Positions 1-6,296 of a stretch of 8,436 nucleotides of DNA are shown here, piece by piece. Numbering within the stretch: position 1 is the first letter of the stretch; each line of letters begins with the position of its first letter. The stretch covers positions 1-8,436 of the forward strand of contig SFPH01000018.1 in assembly GCA_004552115.1 (NCBI GenBank). The letters are read 5' to 3'. The stretch is from Bacteroidales bacterium (lineage in GTDB: Bacteria; Bacteroidota; Bacteroidia; Bacteroidales; UBA932). The position numbers and the translations under genes are program-made. The notes under the pieces were generated by a model. It was not told where the DNA came from. It saw only the letters and a list, made by a program, of their open reading frames with translations, and did no database searches.

Positions 1-1623
1 CTCGGCCTGTCCGCAATACTTGTGGATGACCTTCTCGTATTCAGCGCCGTGATTCTCCGTGCCCCTGTTGTCCTGAACATAGACAATGTAGCCGTGCTGG
101 GCCATATAAAGCTCCCACATCCTGACCTGTCCGAGCCAGGTGTCGTTGACCATCTGCGAATGCGGGCCGCCATATACGTAAAGTATTACAGGATACTTCT
201 TTGCGGGGTCGAATCCTAGAGGTTTGTAGAGCCTGTAATGGTTCTCGTACTTCCCGTCGGCACTCTTCACCGTTCCGAGACTGACCTCTCCCGCAGCATA
301 ATCGGCAAGCGGGTCCGGTGCGGAGAAAAACTCGCGCGAAACCTTTCCGTCGGCTGATCTCAATGCGGTTTTCCCGGGCACGTTGAAACTGCTCCAGCTG
401 TCTAAGAACCAGGTTCCGGCTTCATTGAACTGCGCAGTGTGCCAGCCTTCCTCGAAGGTCAGGCGGACAGGGGCGCTCTTCTTCACCACACCCTTGCGGT
501 TTATGCTCAGGTCAATGCGGAAGATATGGCTCTCCGCGGGCGATACTTCGGCGGAGGAGTAGAAGACACTCTTCCCGTTCTCTGCAATGAACTGTACGTC
601 TGCATCTACATCAGTGAGCCTGAGGACATTGCCGGTGGTGTCACAGAGGTAGAGATTGCGGTAGCCGTCCCTTGCCTCCGTCCTGTAGATGAACTTGTCT
701 GTGCCGCTGAGCCAGTGCAGAGGATCGAGAGGCTCCACATATCTGTCGTCATGCTCGGTGAGAATGGTCTTCTCGAAACGGCCGTCAGAGGCCCTGTACA
801 TATTGAGCCTCATGTTCTTCTGGGACCTGTCCAGCACCTGGATGAAGATGTGCCTGCTGTCCGGGGACCAGGTGATGTTGGTCAGGTACTGGTCGTAGCC
901 GAAGTCATCCACCTCCACGTAAACTGTGGTGTTGGCCGTGATGCTGTAGATTCCGAGGCGCACATTCTCCGAACTCATGCCGTTCATCGGGTATTTGATG
1001 TTCCTGAGCGAGCCAGTCCTCGTGGTGATGTCCAGGAGCGGGAAGTCGGTCACCAATGTCTCGTCCTTGCGGTAGAATGCGATTTTCCTGCTGTCCGGAG
1101 ACCAAAAAATGCCGCCGTTGATGCCGAATTCGTTGCGGCTCACCGTCTGTCCGTATGTAATGTTTCCGTTCTCGCTGATGGCAATGGGATAGACGTGACG
1201 CAGGCTGTCGATGTAGTACAGACTCTGGTCAATGGTGAATGCTATCGACTCTCCGTCGGTGGACCTCGTAATGGATGCTGCGCCCTCCGGAAGAGCCTTT
1301 GTCACGAGGTCGGCATTGAGGCTGATGCTCATGGCGTGTTCCTTCTCAATATCGGACGTCACGGAACTCTCATACCAGATCTTGTCGCGGTAGAATCTGA
1401 ACCTGTCATTGTCAATCCAGGATGCCCAGGAACGCTGCGGATAAACTTCTCTGGACAGAATTGCATCCTCCATCGTGAGTATCTTCCCCTCTGCCCTTCC
1501 GGGGCGTACCGACAATGTCCTCATCGCCTCCTCCCGGGAGGTCTCGCCTTCCGGTACAATGGCATTGGCATTCATGGTGAATGCCAGTGCAAGGGCGGCC
1601 AATGCCAATATGCTCTTTGTCAT
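1..1623 (-). CDS. Secreted S9B-family dipeptidyl peptidase IV-like protein (C-terminus beyond window)
   Basis: This is a serine exopeptidase of the prolyl oligopeptidase clan, family S9B, whose members remove N-terminal dipeptides, often after proline, outside the cytoplasm. The 541 visible residues begin with a signal peptide (about residues 1-21, MTKSILALAALALAFTMNANA). A beta-propeller-type region with WSPDS repeats follows (near residues 174 and 252). The start of the alpha/beta-hydrolase domain includes VYGGPHSQ (Tyr484 matches the oxyanion-hole tyrosine of DPP-IV) and the DNRGTENHG stretch from residue 518. The catalytic Ser, Asp and His lie in the roughly 190 residues that should continue past base 1, so activity cannot be judged. 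The substrate-binding Glu-Glu motif of classical DPP-IV is replaced around residue 165 by RNEFG, with one Glu. The start is two bases after the stop of the upstream membrane-protein gene, so it is probably the last or a late gene of the dipeptidase operon. The family assignment is firm; the exact specificity is inferred. Confidence 0.9.
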   Translation of the reverse strand, partial: MTKSILALAALALAFTMNANAIVPEGETSREEAMRTLSVRPGRAEGKILTMEDAILSREVYPQRSWASWIDNDRFRFYRDKIWYESSVTSDIEKEHAMSISLNADLVTKALPEGAASITRSTDGESIAFTIDQSLYYIDSLRHVYPIAISENGNITYGQTVSRNEFGINGGIFWSPDSRKIAFYRKDETLVTDFPLLDITTRTGSLRNIKYPMNGMSSENVRLGIYSITANTTVYVEVDDFGYDQYLTNITWSPDSRHIFIQVLDRSQKNMRLNMYRASDGRFEKTILTEHDDRYVEPLDPLHWLSGTDKFIYRTEARDGYRNLYLCDTTGNVLRLTDVDADVQFIAENGKSVFYSSAEVSPAESHIFRIDLSINRKGVVKKSAPVRLTFEEGWHTAQFNEAGTWFLDSWSSFNVPGKTALRSADGKVSREFFSAPDPLADYAAGEVSLGTVKSADGKYENHYRLYKPLGFDPAKKYPVILYVYGGPHSQMVNDTWLGQVRMWELYMAQHGYIVYVQDNRGTENHGAEYEKVIHKYCGQAE

Positions 1624-1625
1624 GA

Positions 1626-2012
1626 CTATTTGACGGATAATATTTTATCAACTACGTACTTCTGCTGGCCCCTCCATGGAAGTGCCCCGAGATATTCCTT
1701 GTAATGGAGTTCGACGGACTTTCCGCTGCATCTCATGAGCGAGTCGGCCACCTCCTTGTCCTCCACGGAGAACTCGAAAACGTAGGACTCCATTGTCACA
1801 GTGCCCTTGGAAGAACTTGCGCCCCTGAATCCTGCCTGGATGAGACGTCCTTCATAGGTCTTGAATACATAGCCCTTGTACATTACCTGGTTCAGTTCGC
1901 CGGCCTTCACGCCTTCGCCGAAGACGAAATAGTACCTGAAGAAAAAGAAGCCCAGGACGGCCAGCAGGATGACCGAAGTCACAATGCCTATTATTTTGGT
2001 TTTCAATCCCAT
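1626..2012 (-). CDS. Small single-pass membrane protein of unknown function, 128 aa
   Basis: This protein has an N-terminal hydrophobic segment (about residues 7-29, rich in Ile, Val, Leu and Phe) after a short basic start, which suggests a membrane anchor. The remaining ~100 residues form a small polar domain with KGYVFKTYEGRL near residue 46 and a C-terminal KYVVDKIL. From memory, similar short proteins are widespread in Bacteroidales and are often labelled 6-phosphogluconate dehydrogenase in databases. That label cannot be right, because there is no Rossmann fold and the protein is far too short. The anchor could also be an uncleaved signal sequence, so the domain probably faces the periplasm. 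It lies between an M20 dipeptidase (17 bases upstream) and a DPP-IV-like peptidase (2 bases downstream), so co-transcription is likely. There is no direct evidence for a role in peptide use. Confidence 0.8.
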   Translation of the reverse strand: MGLKTKIIGIVTSVILLAVLGFFFFRYYFVFGEGVKAGELNQVMYKGYVFKTYEGRLIQAGFRGASSSKGTVTMESYVFEFSVEDKEVADSLMRCSGKSVELHYKEYLGALPWRGQQKYVVDKILSVK

Positions 2013-2029
2013 AGTATTGATAGATTAAA

Positions 2030-3400
2030 TTATTTCCAGTATTCGTAGAAGAGTGAGATGCTCTCGATTCCGGCCTCGAGCTGGCGGATGAGATAGCTCT
2101 CGTTCGGGGAGTGGATGGTATCCCTCTCGAGCCCGAAGCCCATCAGAAGCGGGTCTGCCCCGAGAATGTTCCTCATGTCCGCAAGGACGCAGATGCTTCC
2201 GCCGCCACGGCTCGGAACCGGCTCGATTCCATATACTTCCGCCATTGCCCTGGATGCAGCCTGATAGGCGGTGGATGTAATCGGAATCAGGAAACCGTTG
2301 CCGGCCTCCATCTTCTCTATGCTGACTTCCACATAATCGGGAGCTATGGCCCTGAGATGCTTCTCGGCGAGGTCAATGATCCTGTCGGCCTTCTGGTCCG
2401 GGACAATCCTCATCGAGATCTTTGCGTGAGCCTCTGAAGGCAGGACCGTCTTGCTGCCGGCTCCGGTGTATCCGCCCCAGATTCCGCATACGTCCAGGCA
2501 AGGCCTTATGGCCGTCCTCTCCAATGTGGTATAGCCCTTCTCTCCCTTCACTTCCCTTATTCCGATGCCTGCCTTGTATTCCTCCATATCGAAAGGAGCC
2601 CTTGCAAGTTCGTCCCTGTCCTCTCGCGATACCTCCACGACGTCGTCATAGAAGCCCGGAATCGTCACTCTGCCGTCCTTGTCTATGAGGGATGAAATCA
2701 TGTCGCAGAGGGTGTTGATCGGGTTGGCCACTGCTCCGCCGTAATGTCCAGAATGGAGATCCTTGTCGGGTCCCTTGACATTGAGCTGGAGATAGGTCAC
2801 TCCGCGCATTCCGCAGTTGATGGACGGAACCTTGTCGGATATCATTGTCGTGTCCGAAACCAGGATTACGTCGCAGGCCAGCATTTCCCTATGCTCCTCT
2901 ACCCATGCAGCGAGATGCTTGCTTCCGATCTCCTCCTCTCCTTCGATGATGAATTTCACATTGTGCTCCAGCAGGCCGTTCCTCAGAAGGTATTCGAAGG
3001 CCTTCACGTGCATGAATGTCTGGCCCTTGTCGTCATTGGCGCCGCGTCCCCAGATGGCTCCGTCATGGATTACCGGCTCGAAAGGGTCACTGTGCCATTT
3101 CTCGAGAGGCTCCGCCGGCTGCACGTCATAATGACCATAGACAAGCACAGTCTTGAGGGCAGGGTCCACTGTCTTGCTGGCGAATACCACAGGGTTGCCC
3201 TCTGTCGGATAGACTCCGGCCTCGTCAGCTCCGGCTTCCTTCAGCAGTTCCGCCATCCTCTCGGCACAGAGAACCATGTCGCCCTTGTGCTCCGCCTGTG
3301 CGCTCACGGACGGAATCCGGAGGAGAGTGAACAATTCCTCATAGAACCTTTCGCGGTTCTCATCGATGTATTGCCTTACGGCTGAAAGTCTGTTGTCCAT
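2030..3400 (-). CDS. M20-family zinc dipeptidase (CNDP/carnosinase-like)
   Basis: This is a di-zinc metallopeptidase of family M20, 456 aa, a normal full length for the carnosinase-like dipeptidases. It probably hydrolyses dipeptides in the cytoplasm, as there is no signal peptide. The metal and catalytic positions are intact when read against human carnosinase motifs: YGHYDVQP (His90 ligand, Asp92), GRGANDDKG (bridging Asp123), IEGEEEIGS (general base Glu156, ligand Glu157), VSDTT (Asp183 ligand) and IHSPNE (His430 ligand). The lid/dimerisation domain carries DLHSGHYGG with His216. The start was chosen because homologues begin shortly before this first helix and a weak promoter-like pair sits just upstream. 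It is the first gene of the leftward operon and is divergent from cysC. Together with the DPP-IV-like protein it suggests a two-step peptide degradation route. The natural dipeptide preference cannot be read from the sequence. Confidence 0.95.
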   Translation of the reverse strand: MDNRLSAVRQYIDENRERFYEELFTLLRIPSVSAQAEHKGDMVLCAERMAELLKEAGADEAGVYPTEGNPVVFASKTVDPALKTVLVYGHYDVQPAEPLEKWHSDPFEPVIHDGAIWGRGANDDKGQTFMHVKAFEYLLRNGLLEHNVKFIIEGEEEIGSKHLAAWVEEHREMLACDVILVSDTTMISDKVPSINCGMRGVTYLQLNVKGPDKDLHSGHYGGAVANPINTLCDMISSLIDKDGRVTIPGFYDDVVEVSREDRDELARAPFDMEEYKAGIGIREVKGEKGYTTLERTAIRPCLDVCGIWGGYTGAGSKTVLPSEAHAKISMRIVPDQKADRIIDLAEKHLRAIAPDYVEVSIEKMEAGNGFLIPITSTAYQAASRAMAEVYGIEPVPSRGGGSICVLADMRNILGADPLLMGFGLERDTIHSPNESYLIRQLEAGIESISLFYEYWK

Positions 3401-3425
3401 AGTCTGTGTCTTTTCAATAATCCCT

Positions 3426-3457
3426 GCAAGTTAGCAATAATATGGGATGTTTTCAAA
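3426..3457 (-). promoter_or_regulatory. Weak candidate promoter for the dipeptidase operon
   Basis: On the minus strand TTTG (3457-3454) is followed after 20 bases by TAACTTGC (3433-3426). This matches the Bacteroidota -33 element and only loosely the -7 consensus TAnnTTTG. The predicted transcription start would be roughly 20 bases before the ATG at 3400. The spacing is right but the -7 match is poor. Confidence 0.3.
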
Positions 3458-3579
3458 TTTTATTCGGGTTGGGTATCCCCGGTCCGGATGGATGTCAGGC
3501 CGAGAGGACTGTTTTTATCCCATAATTAGTTATGAATGTCCAAAAAGTCGAAATTTAAATTTTTTTGAATTATTTGAAC

Positions 3580-3587
3580 TATTTTTG
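3580..3587 (+). promoter_or_regulatory. Candidate -7 promoter element of the sulfonation operon
   Basis: TATTTTTG is an exact match to the Bacteroidota -7 consensus TAnnTTTG. It lies in an AT-rich tract and puts transcription start at about 3594, some 20 bases before the chosen cysC start codon. No perfect TTTG -33 element stands at the usual 19-21 base spacing. The nearest is TTTA at 3554-3557, with a 22-base spacer. Its position favours 3615 over the upstream in-frame starts for cysC. Confidence 0.5.
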
Positions 3588-3614
3588 CAGTCTTTTGTGG
3601 AAACAATCATTTTT

Positions 3615-4238
3615 ATGACAGAAAATATTTATCCGATAAAGGACAGGATGGAGTCCCGCACCGACAAGGAGAGAATTCTCGGTCAGCGGGGACTTACAAT
3701 CTGGTTCACCGGGCTCTCAGGCTCGGGAAAGAGCACCGTGGCCATTGCGCTCGAATCCATCCTTTCATCCAGAGGCTATCTCTGCCGCATCCTGGACGGT
3801 GACAACATCCGGACAGGGCTGAATTCGAACCTGGGCTTTTCCGAAGAGGACAGAAATGAGAACATACGCCGTATCGCCGAGGTGTGCAGGCTCTTCACCG
3901 ACACCGGCATCATCACCATAGCCGCATTCGTGTCTCCGACCACGAATCTGCGCCGCATGGCCAGGGACATAGTCGGCAAGGAGGATTTCTTCGAGGTATA
4001 TATGTCCACCCCTCTTTCCGAATGCGAAAGAAGGGATGTCAAGGGGCTTTATGCCAGGGCTCGAAGGGGAGAGGTGAAGGATTTCACCGGCATATCGGCA
4101 CCTTTCGACATCCCGGAGAATCCTGCCGTAACCATCGACACGACCGGATCTGATCCGGAGACTTGCGCAATGAGGATTTTCGAAAAGATAGAACAAAAGA
4201 TAAGAAAGAGCAGGGATTATGAAGAGAATTATCTGTAG
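3615..4238 (+). CDS. cysC: Adenylylsulfate (APS) kinase CysC
   Basis: This enzyme phosphorylates adenosine 5'-phosphosulfate at the 3' position with ATP to give PAPS, the sulfate donor for sulfotransferases, in the cytoplasm. The 207-residue protein has the standard length. It shows the Walker A loop GLSGSGKST (residues 33-41), the APS-binding stretch LDGDNIRTGLNSNLGFSEED (60-79), the FVSPT segment with the conserved Ser107 that is phosphorylated in some family members, and DVKGLYARARRG followed by FTGISAPFD. The open frame runs back to 3447. ATG 3615 was chosen because Bacteroidota CysC proteins start with M-x-ENIYPI-x-DRM and because the candidate promoter lies at 3580-3587. It is the first gene of a four-gene operon, and its end overlaps the next gene by 20 bases. 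A sulfotransferase two genes downstream indicates that the PAPS made here is for sulfonation rather than cysteine synthesis. No ATP sulfurylase gene lies beside it. Confidence 0.96.
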   Translation: MTENIYPIKDRMESRTDKERILGQRGLTIWFTGLSGSGKSTVAIALESILSSRGYLCRILDGDNIRTGLNSNLGFSEEDRNENIRRIAEVCRLFTDTGIITIAAFVSPTTNLRRMARDIVGKEDFFEVYMSTPLSECERRDVKGLYARARRGEVKDFTGISAPFDIPENPAVTIDTTGSDPETCAMRIFEKIEQKIRKSRDYEENYL

Positions 4239-5193
4239 GGCCGCCTGCTTCGGCATTCTTTTCAGTTTTGCAGGCAGCGCGACAGCGCAGGTCAAGTCCA
4301 TTCCTTTCGGCGATATGGAGCATTGGCTTGTACGACAGGTGGACGAGTCGGGTATCATCGGCGGTAAGACCAAGTTCGTCTATGAGGTGGCAAAGGGGGA
4401 CACGCTGAAGAACAATGTTCCATTTGTCCAGAATCTGAAGACATCGCCCTGGGGCACTTCCAGCATCCTGGCGGTGGTGAAGGGCATTACGAAAAGCAGC
4501 ACCACCGTATTCCCGGAATATCATCAGGGTCACGGACTTGCGGCCAGGATGGAGACCCGGATCGAGCGGGTTAAGGTGATGGGACTCATCAATATTTCCG
4601 TGCTGGCGACCGGCACAATGTTCCTCGGCCAGATCAATGAGCCTGTGAGGGATACGAAGAACCCGATGGCAAAGCTCATCATGGGGGTGGAGTTCAGGGA
4701 GAAGCCGAAGTCACTGATATACGACTATTATTTCCAGCAGGGTCAGAACGGCGGACAGCGCATAAAGGAGCCGGGCTTCGGCCGTACCGTGGAGGTGGAA
4801 GGCATCAATTGCGGAGAGGTCTGCATGATGCTGCAGAAGAGATGGGAGGATGCCGAGGGCAATGTCTATGCGAAGCGTGTCGGCACTGTATGGGAGAGAT
4901 ATTCCAATTCCACCAATGGCTGGAGGAATGCTACGGAAGTGCCTGTGCATTATGGAGATATAACCGGGACGGATTATTACAGGCCCTTCATGGCGCTGCA
5001 GGACGGCGGAGAGGGAACCTGGCATTGCATGAACAGCAGGGGAAAGGTGGTTCCTATTGTGGAAGTCGGCTGGGGTGAACCTGACGATGTCCCGACCCAC
5101 ATCATTCTCCGTTTCTCGTCCGGCCACGGCGGCGCCTACGTAGGCTGCCCGGGGGCCATGATGCATATCGACAATGTTAAAATGAGATATTGA
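4219..5193 (+). CDS. Secreted PCMD-domain protein (putative carbohydrate metabolism domain)
   Basis: This is a 324-residue exported protein. The signal peptide covers about residues 1-23, with likely cleavage in ATA|Q. There is no lipobox cysteine at the cleavage site, so a soluble periplasmic or secreted form is expected. The mature part resembles the PCMD family (PF13201), a Bacteroidota beta-sandwich domain of unproven function. Matching features are a WGTSS segment near 78-82, an AARMETR strand near 108-114, ATGTMFLGQ near 130-138, EFREKPKSLIYDYYFQQG near 158-175, and a C-terminal FSSGHGG...MHIDNVKMRY ending of the kind seen in carbohydrate-binding-like sandwich domains. Cysteines remain at 198, 202, 270 and 310. 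The start overlaps the end of cysC by 20 bases, with a purine-rich AAGAAAGAG at 4202-4210. Its stop shares one base with the sulfotransferase start (TGATG). Co-translation implies a role tied to the sulfonated product, such as binding or handling it in the envelope, but that is inference. Confidence 0.85.
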   Translation: MKRIICRAACFGILFSFAGSATAQVKSIPFGDMEHWLVRQVDESGIIGGKTKFVYEVAKGDTLKNNVPFVQNLKTSPWGTSSILAVVKGITKSSTTVFPEYHQGHGLAARMETRIERVKVMGLINISVLATGTMFLGQINEPVRDTKNPMAKLIMGVEFREKPKSLIYDYYFQQGQNGGQRIKEPGFGRTVEVEGINCGEVCMMLQKRWEDAEGNVYAKRVGTVWERYSNSTNGWRNATEVPVHYGDITGTDYYRPFMALQDGGEGTWHCMNSRGKVVPIVEVGWGEPDDVPTHIILRFSSGHGGAYVGCPGAMMHIDNVKMRY

Positions 5194-6296
5194 TGGGACT
5201 TCTTCGTTTTGAAAACCTTCCGGTGAACACCCTTATCGGGGCTGACAGGACTACGTTCGACAAGGTGACCGGGACAATGAAGCCGGACGCCCCGTATTTC
5301 GGCAAGGCGAGGCGTACGAAATGGGTGCACTGGATTCTGGACTGGTTCTACCGTATCAATGAAAGGAAGATGCGGAATTTCACTTCGCCTGCTGACGTTG
5401 AGGATCCGGTATTCATAATCGGACATTGGCGCAGCGGGACAACATTCGTGCACAATGTCCTCTCGAAAGATCCGAAATTCGGCTACTGCACTACATATCA
5501 GACGGTTTTCCCGCATCTCATGCTTTGGGGAAGAGGGTTTTTCCGCTGGGTGATGAAGGTCGTGATGCCTTCGCACAGGCCGACAGATTCATTGGAACTG
5601 AATCCGGACCAGCCTCAGGAGGAGGAGTTCGCATTGTCCAACATGACGGCCTGCTCCTACTATCATTTCTGGAGTTATCCGAAGCATACGGCCGAGCTCA
5701 GGCGCAAGTTCCTGGTAATGAAGGATTGCACGCCGGAGGAACTGGAGGAGTTCAAGAGAGAGCAGAAGAAACTCATAGACCTGGCTCTCGCCGTGAGCGG
5801 AAAGAAGCAGTTCCTGAGCAAGAATCCTCCGCATACCGGCCGCGTGAAGGAGTTGCTGGAGATGTATCCGAATGCGAAATTCATATATCTCATCCGCAAT
5901 CCCTATACGGTTTACAAGTCCACGATGAGTTTCGTATGGAATACAATCCAGAGCACGAAGCTTCAGGATATCACCAGGGAAGAGCTTGAGGCTGAGGTGA
6001 TGGAGTCTTACAAGGCCATATATGACAAGTATGAGGAGGATAAGCATCTCATTCCTGAAGGCCATCTTTTCGAACTAAGGTTCGAGGATTTCGAGAAAGA
6101 TCCCGTAGGTATGGCAGAGAAGATCTACAAGTCATTGAACCTCGGTGATTTCGAGTCCGTACGCCCTCTTATGGCCGAATATGCGGTTCAGAAGAAGGGT
6201 TTCAGGAAAAACAAGTACGAGTACGACGAAAAGACCCTGGCCGCTGTCGATGCACATTGGCACAAGGCTGTGGAGCAGTGGGGTTACCGGATATGA
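5193..6296 (+). CDS. PAPS-dependent sulfotransferase (Sulfotransfer_3 type)
   Basis: This enzyme transfers the sulfuryl group from PAPS to an acceptor hydroxyl or amine, releasing PAP. The 367-residue protein has no signal peptide, so it works in the cytoplasm or at the inner face of the membrane. The 5'-phosphosulfate loop is FIIGHWRSGTTFVHN (residues 74-88). The 3'-phosphate site is IRNPYTVYKS, with Arg235 and Ser243 eight residues apart as in the canonical fold. Other marked segments are QEEEFALSN (142-150), which may supply catalytic acid/base residues, and SKNPPHTGR (209-217). The start is ATG 5193, overlapping the previous stop as TGATG; a TTG one codon earlier is possible but unlikely. 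The gene ends in ATGA with the next start. From memory it resembles the Bacteroides thetaiotaomicron sulfotransferase BT_0416 reported to sulfonate cholesterol and related steroids. Sterols, bile acids or a lipid are therefore candidate acceptors, and glycans are an alternative. The enzyme class is firm, the substrate is not. Confidence 0.93.
   Translation: MGLLRFENLPVNTLIGADRTTFDKVTGTMKPDAPYFGKARRTKWVHWILDWFYRINERKMRNFTSPADVEDPVFIIGHWRSGTTFVHNVLSKDPKFGYCTTYQTVFPHLMLWGRGFFRWVMKVVMPSHRPTDSLELNPDQPQEEEFALSNMTACSYYHFWSYPKHTAELRRKFLVMKDCTPEELEEFKREQKKLIDLALAVSGKKQFLSKNPPHTGRVKELLEMYPNAKFIYLIRNPYTVYKSTMSFVWNTIQSTKLQDITREELEAEVMESYKAIYDKYEEDKHLIPEGHLFELRFEDFEKDPVGMAEKIYKSLNLGDFESVRPLMAEYAVQKKGFRKNKYEYDEKTLAAVDAHWHKAVEQWGYRI

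Larger units (their letters stand above)
3401..3614. other. Divergent intergenic region between dipeptidase and sulfonation operons
   Basis: These 214 bases separate two outward-reading operons and are much more AT-rich than the genes, especially from 3531 to 3614. The region holds the candidate promoters listed separately. An open frame extends in from cysC but lies largely upstream of the probable transcription start, so it is not counted as coding. There is no convincing operator palindrome, riboswitch or strong hairpin. A short ATCC/GGAT inverted match near 3475-3489 is too small to call. Confidence 0.7.

Noticed and set aside
439..1704. A 421-codon plus-strand open frame
   Set aside because: It lies antisense over the DPP-IV-like gene, which has a signal peptide and family motifs. 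The antisense product shows no recognisable domain and arises from GC-rich codon use on the other strand.
2744..3385. A 213-codon plus-strand open frame opposite the dipeptidase
   Set aside because: It runs against a gene with all M20 metal-binding motifs intact and has no recognisable family features of its own.
3447..3614. A 56-residue N-terminal extension of CysC
   Set aside because: The extension is Phe-rich, encoded by the AT-rich promoter region, lies mostly upstream of the probable transcription start, and is absent from the usual CysC N-terminus.
3765..4533. Minus-strand open frames of 202 and 149 codons over cysC and the PCMD gene
   Set aside because: They overlap the well-supported plus-strand operon, straddle the cysC-PCMD junction and have no recognisable domains.
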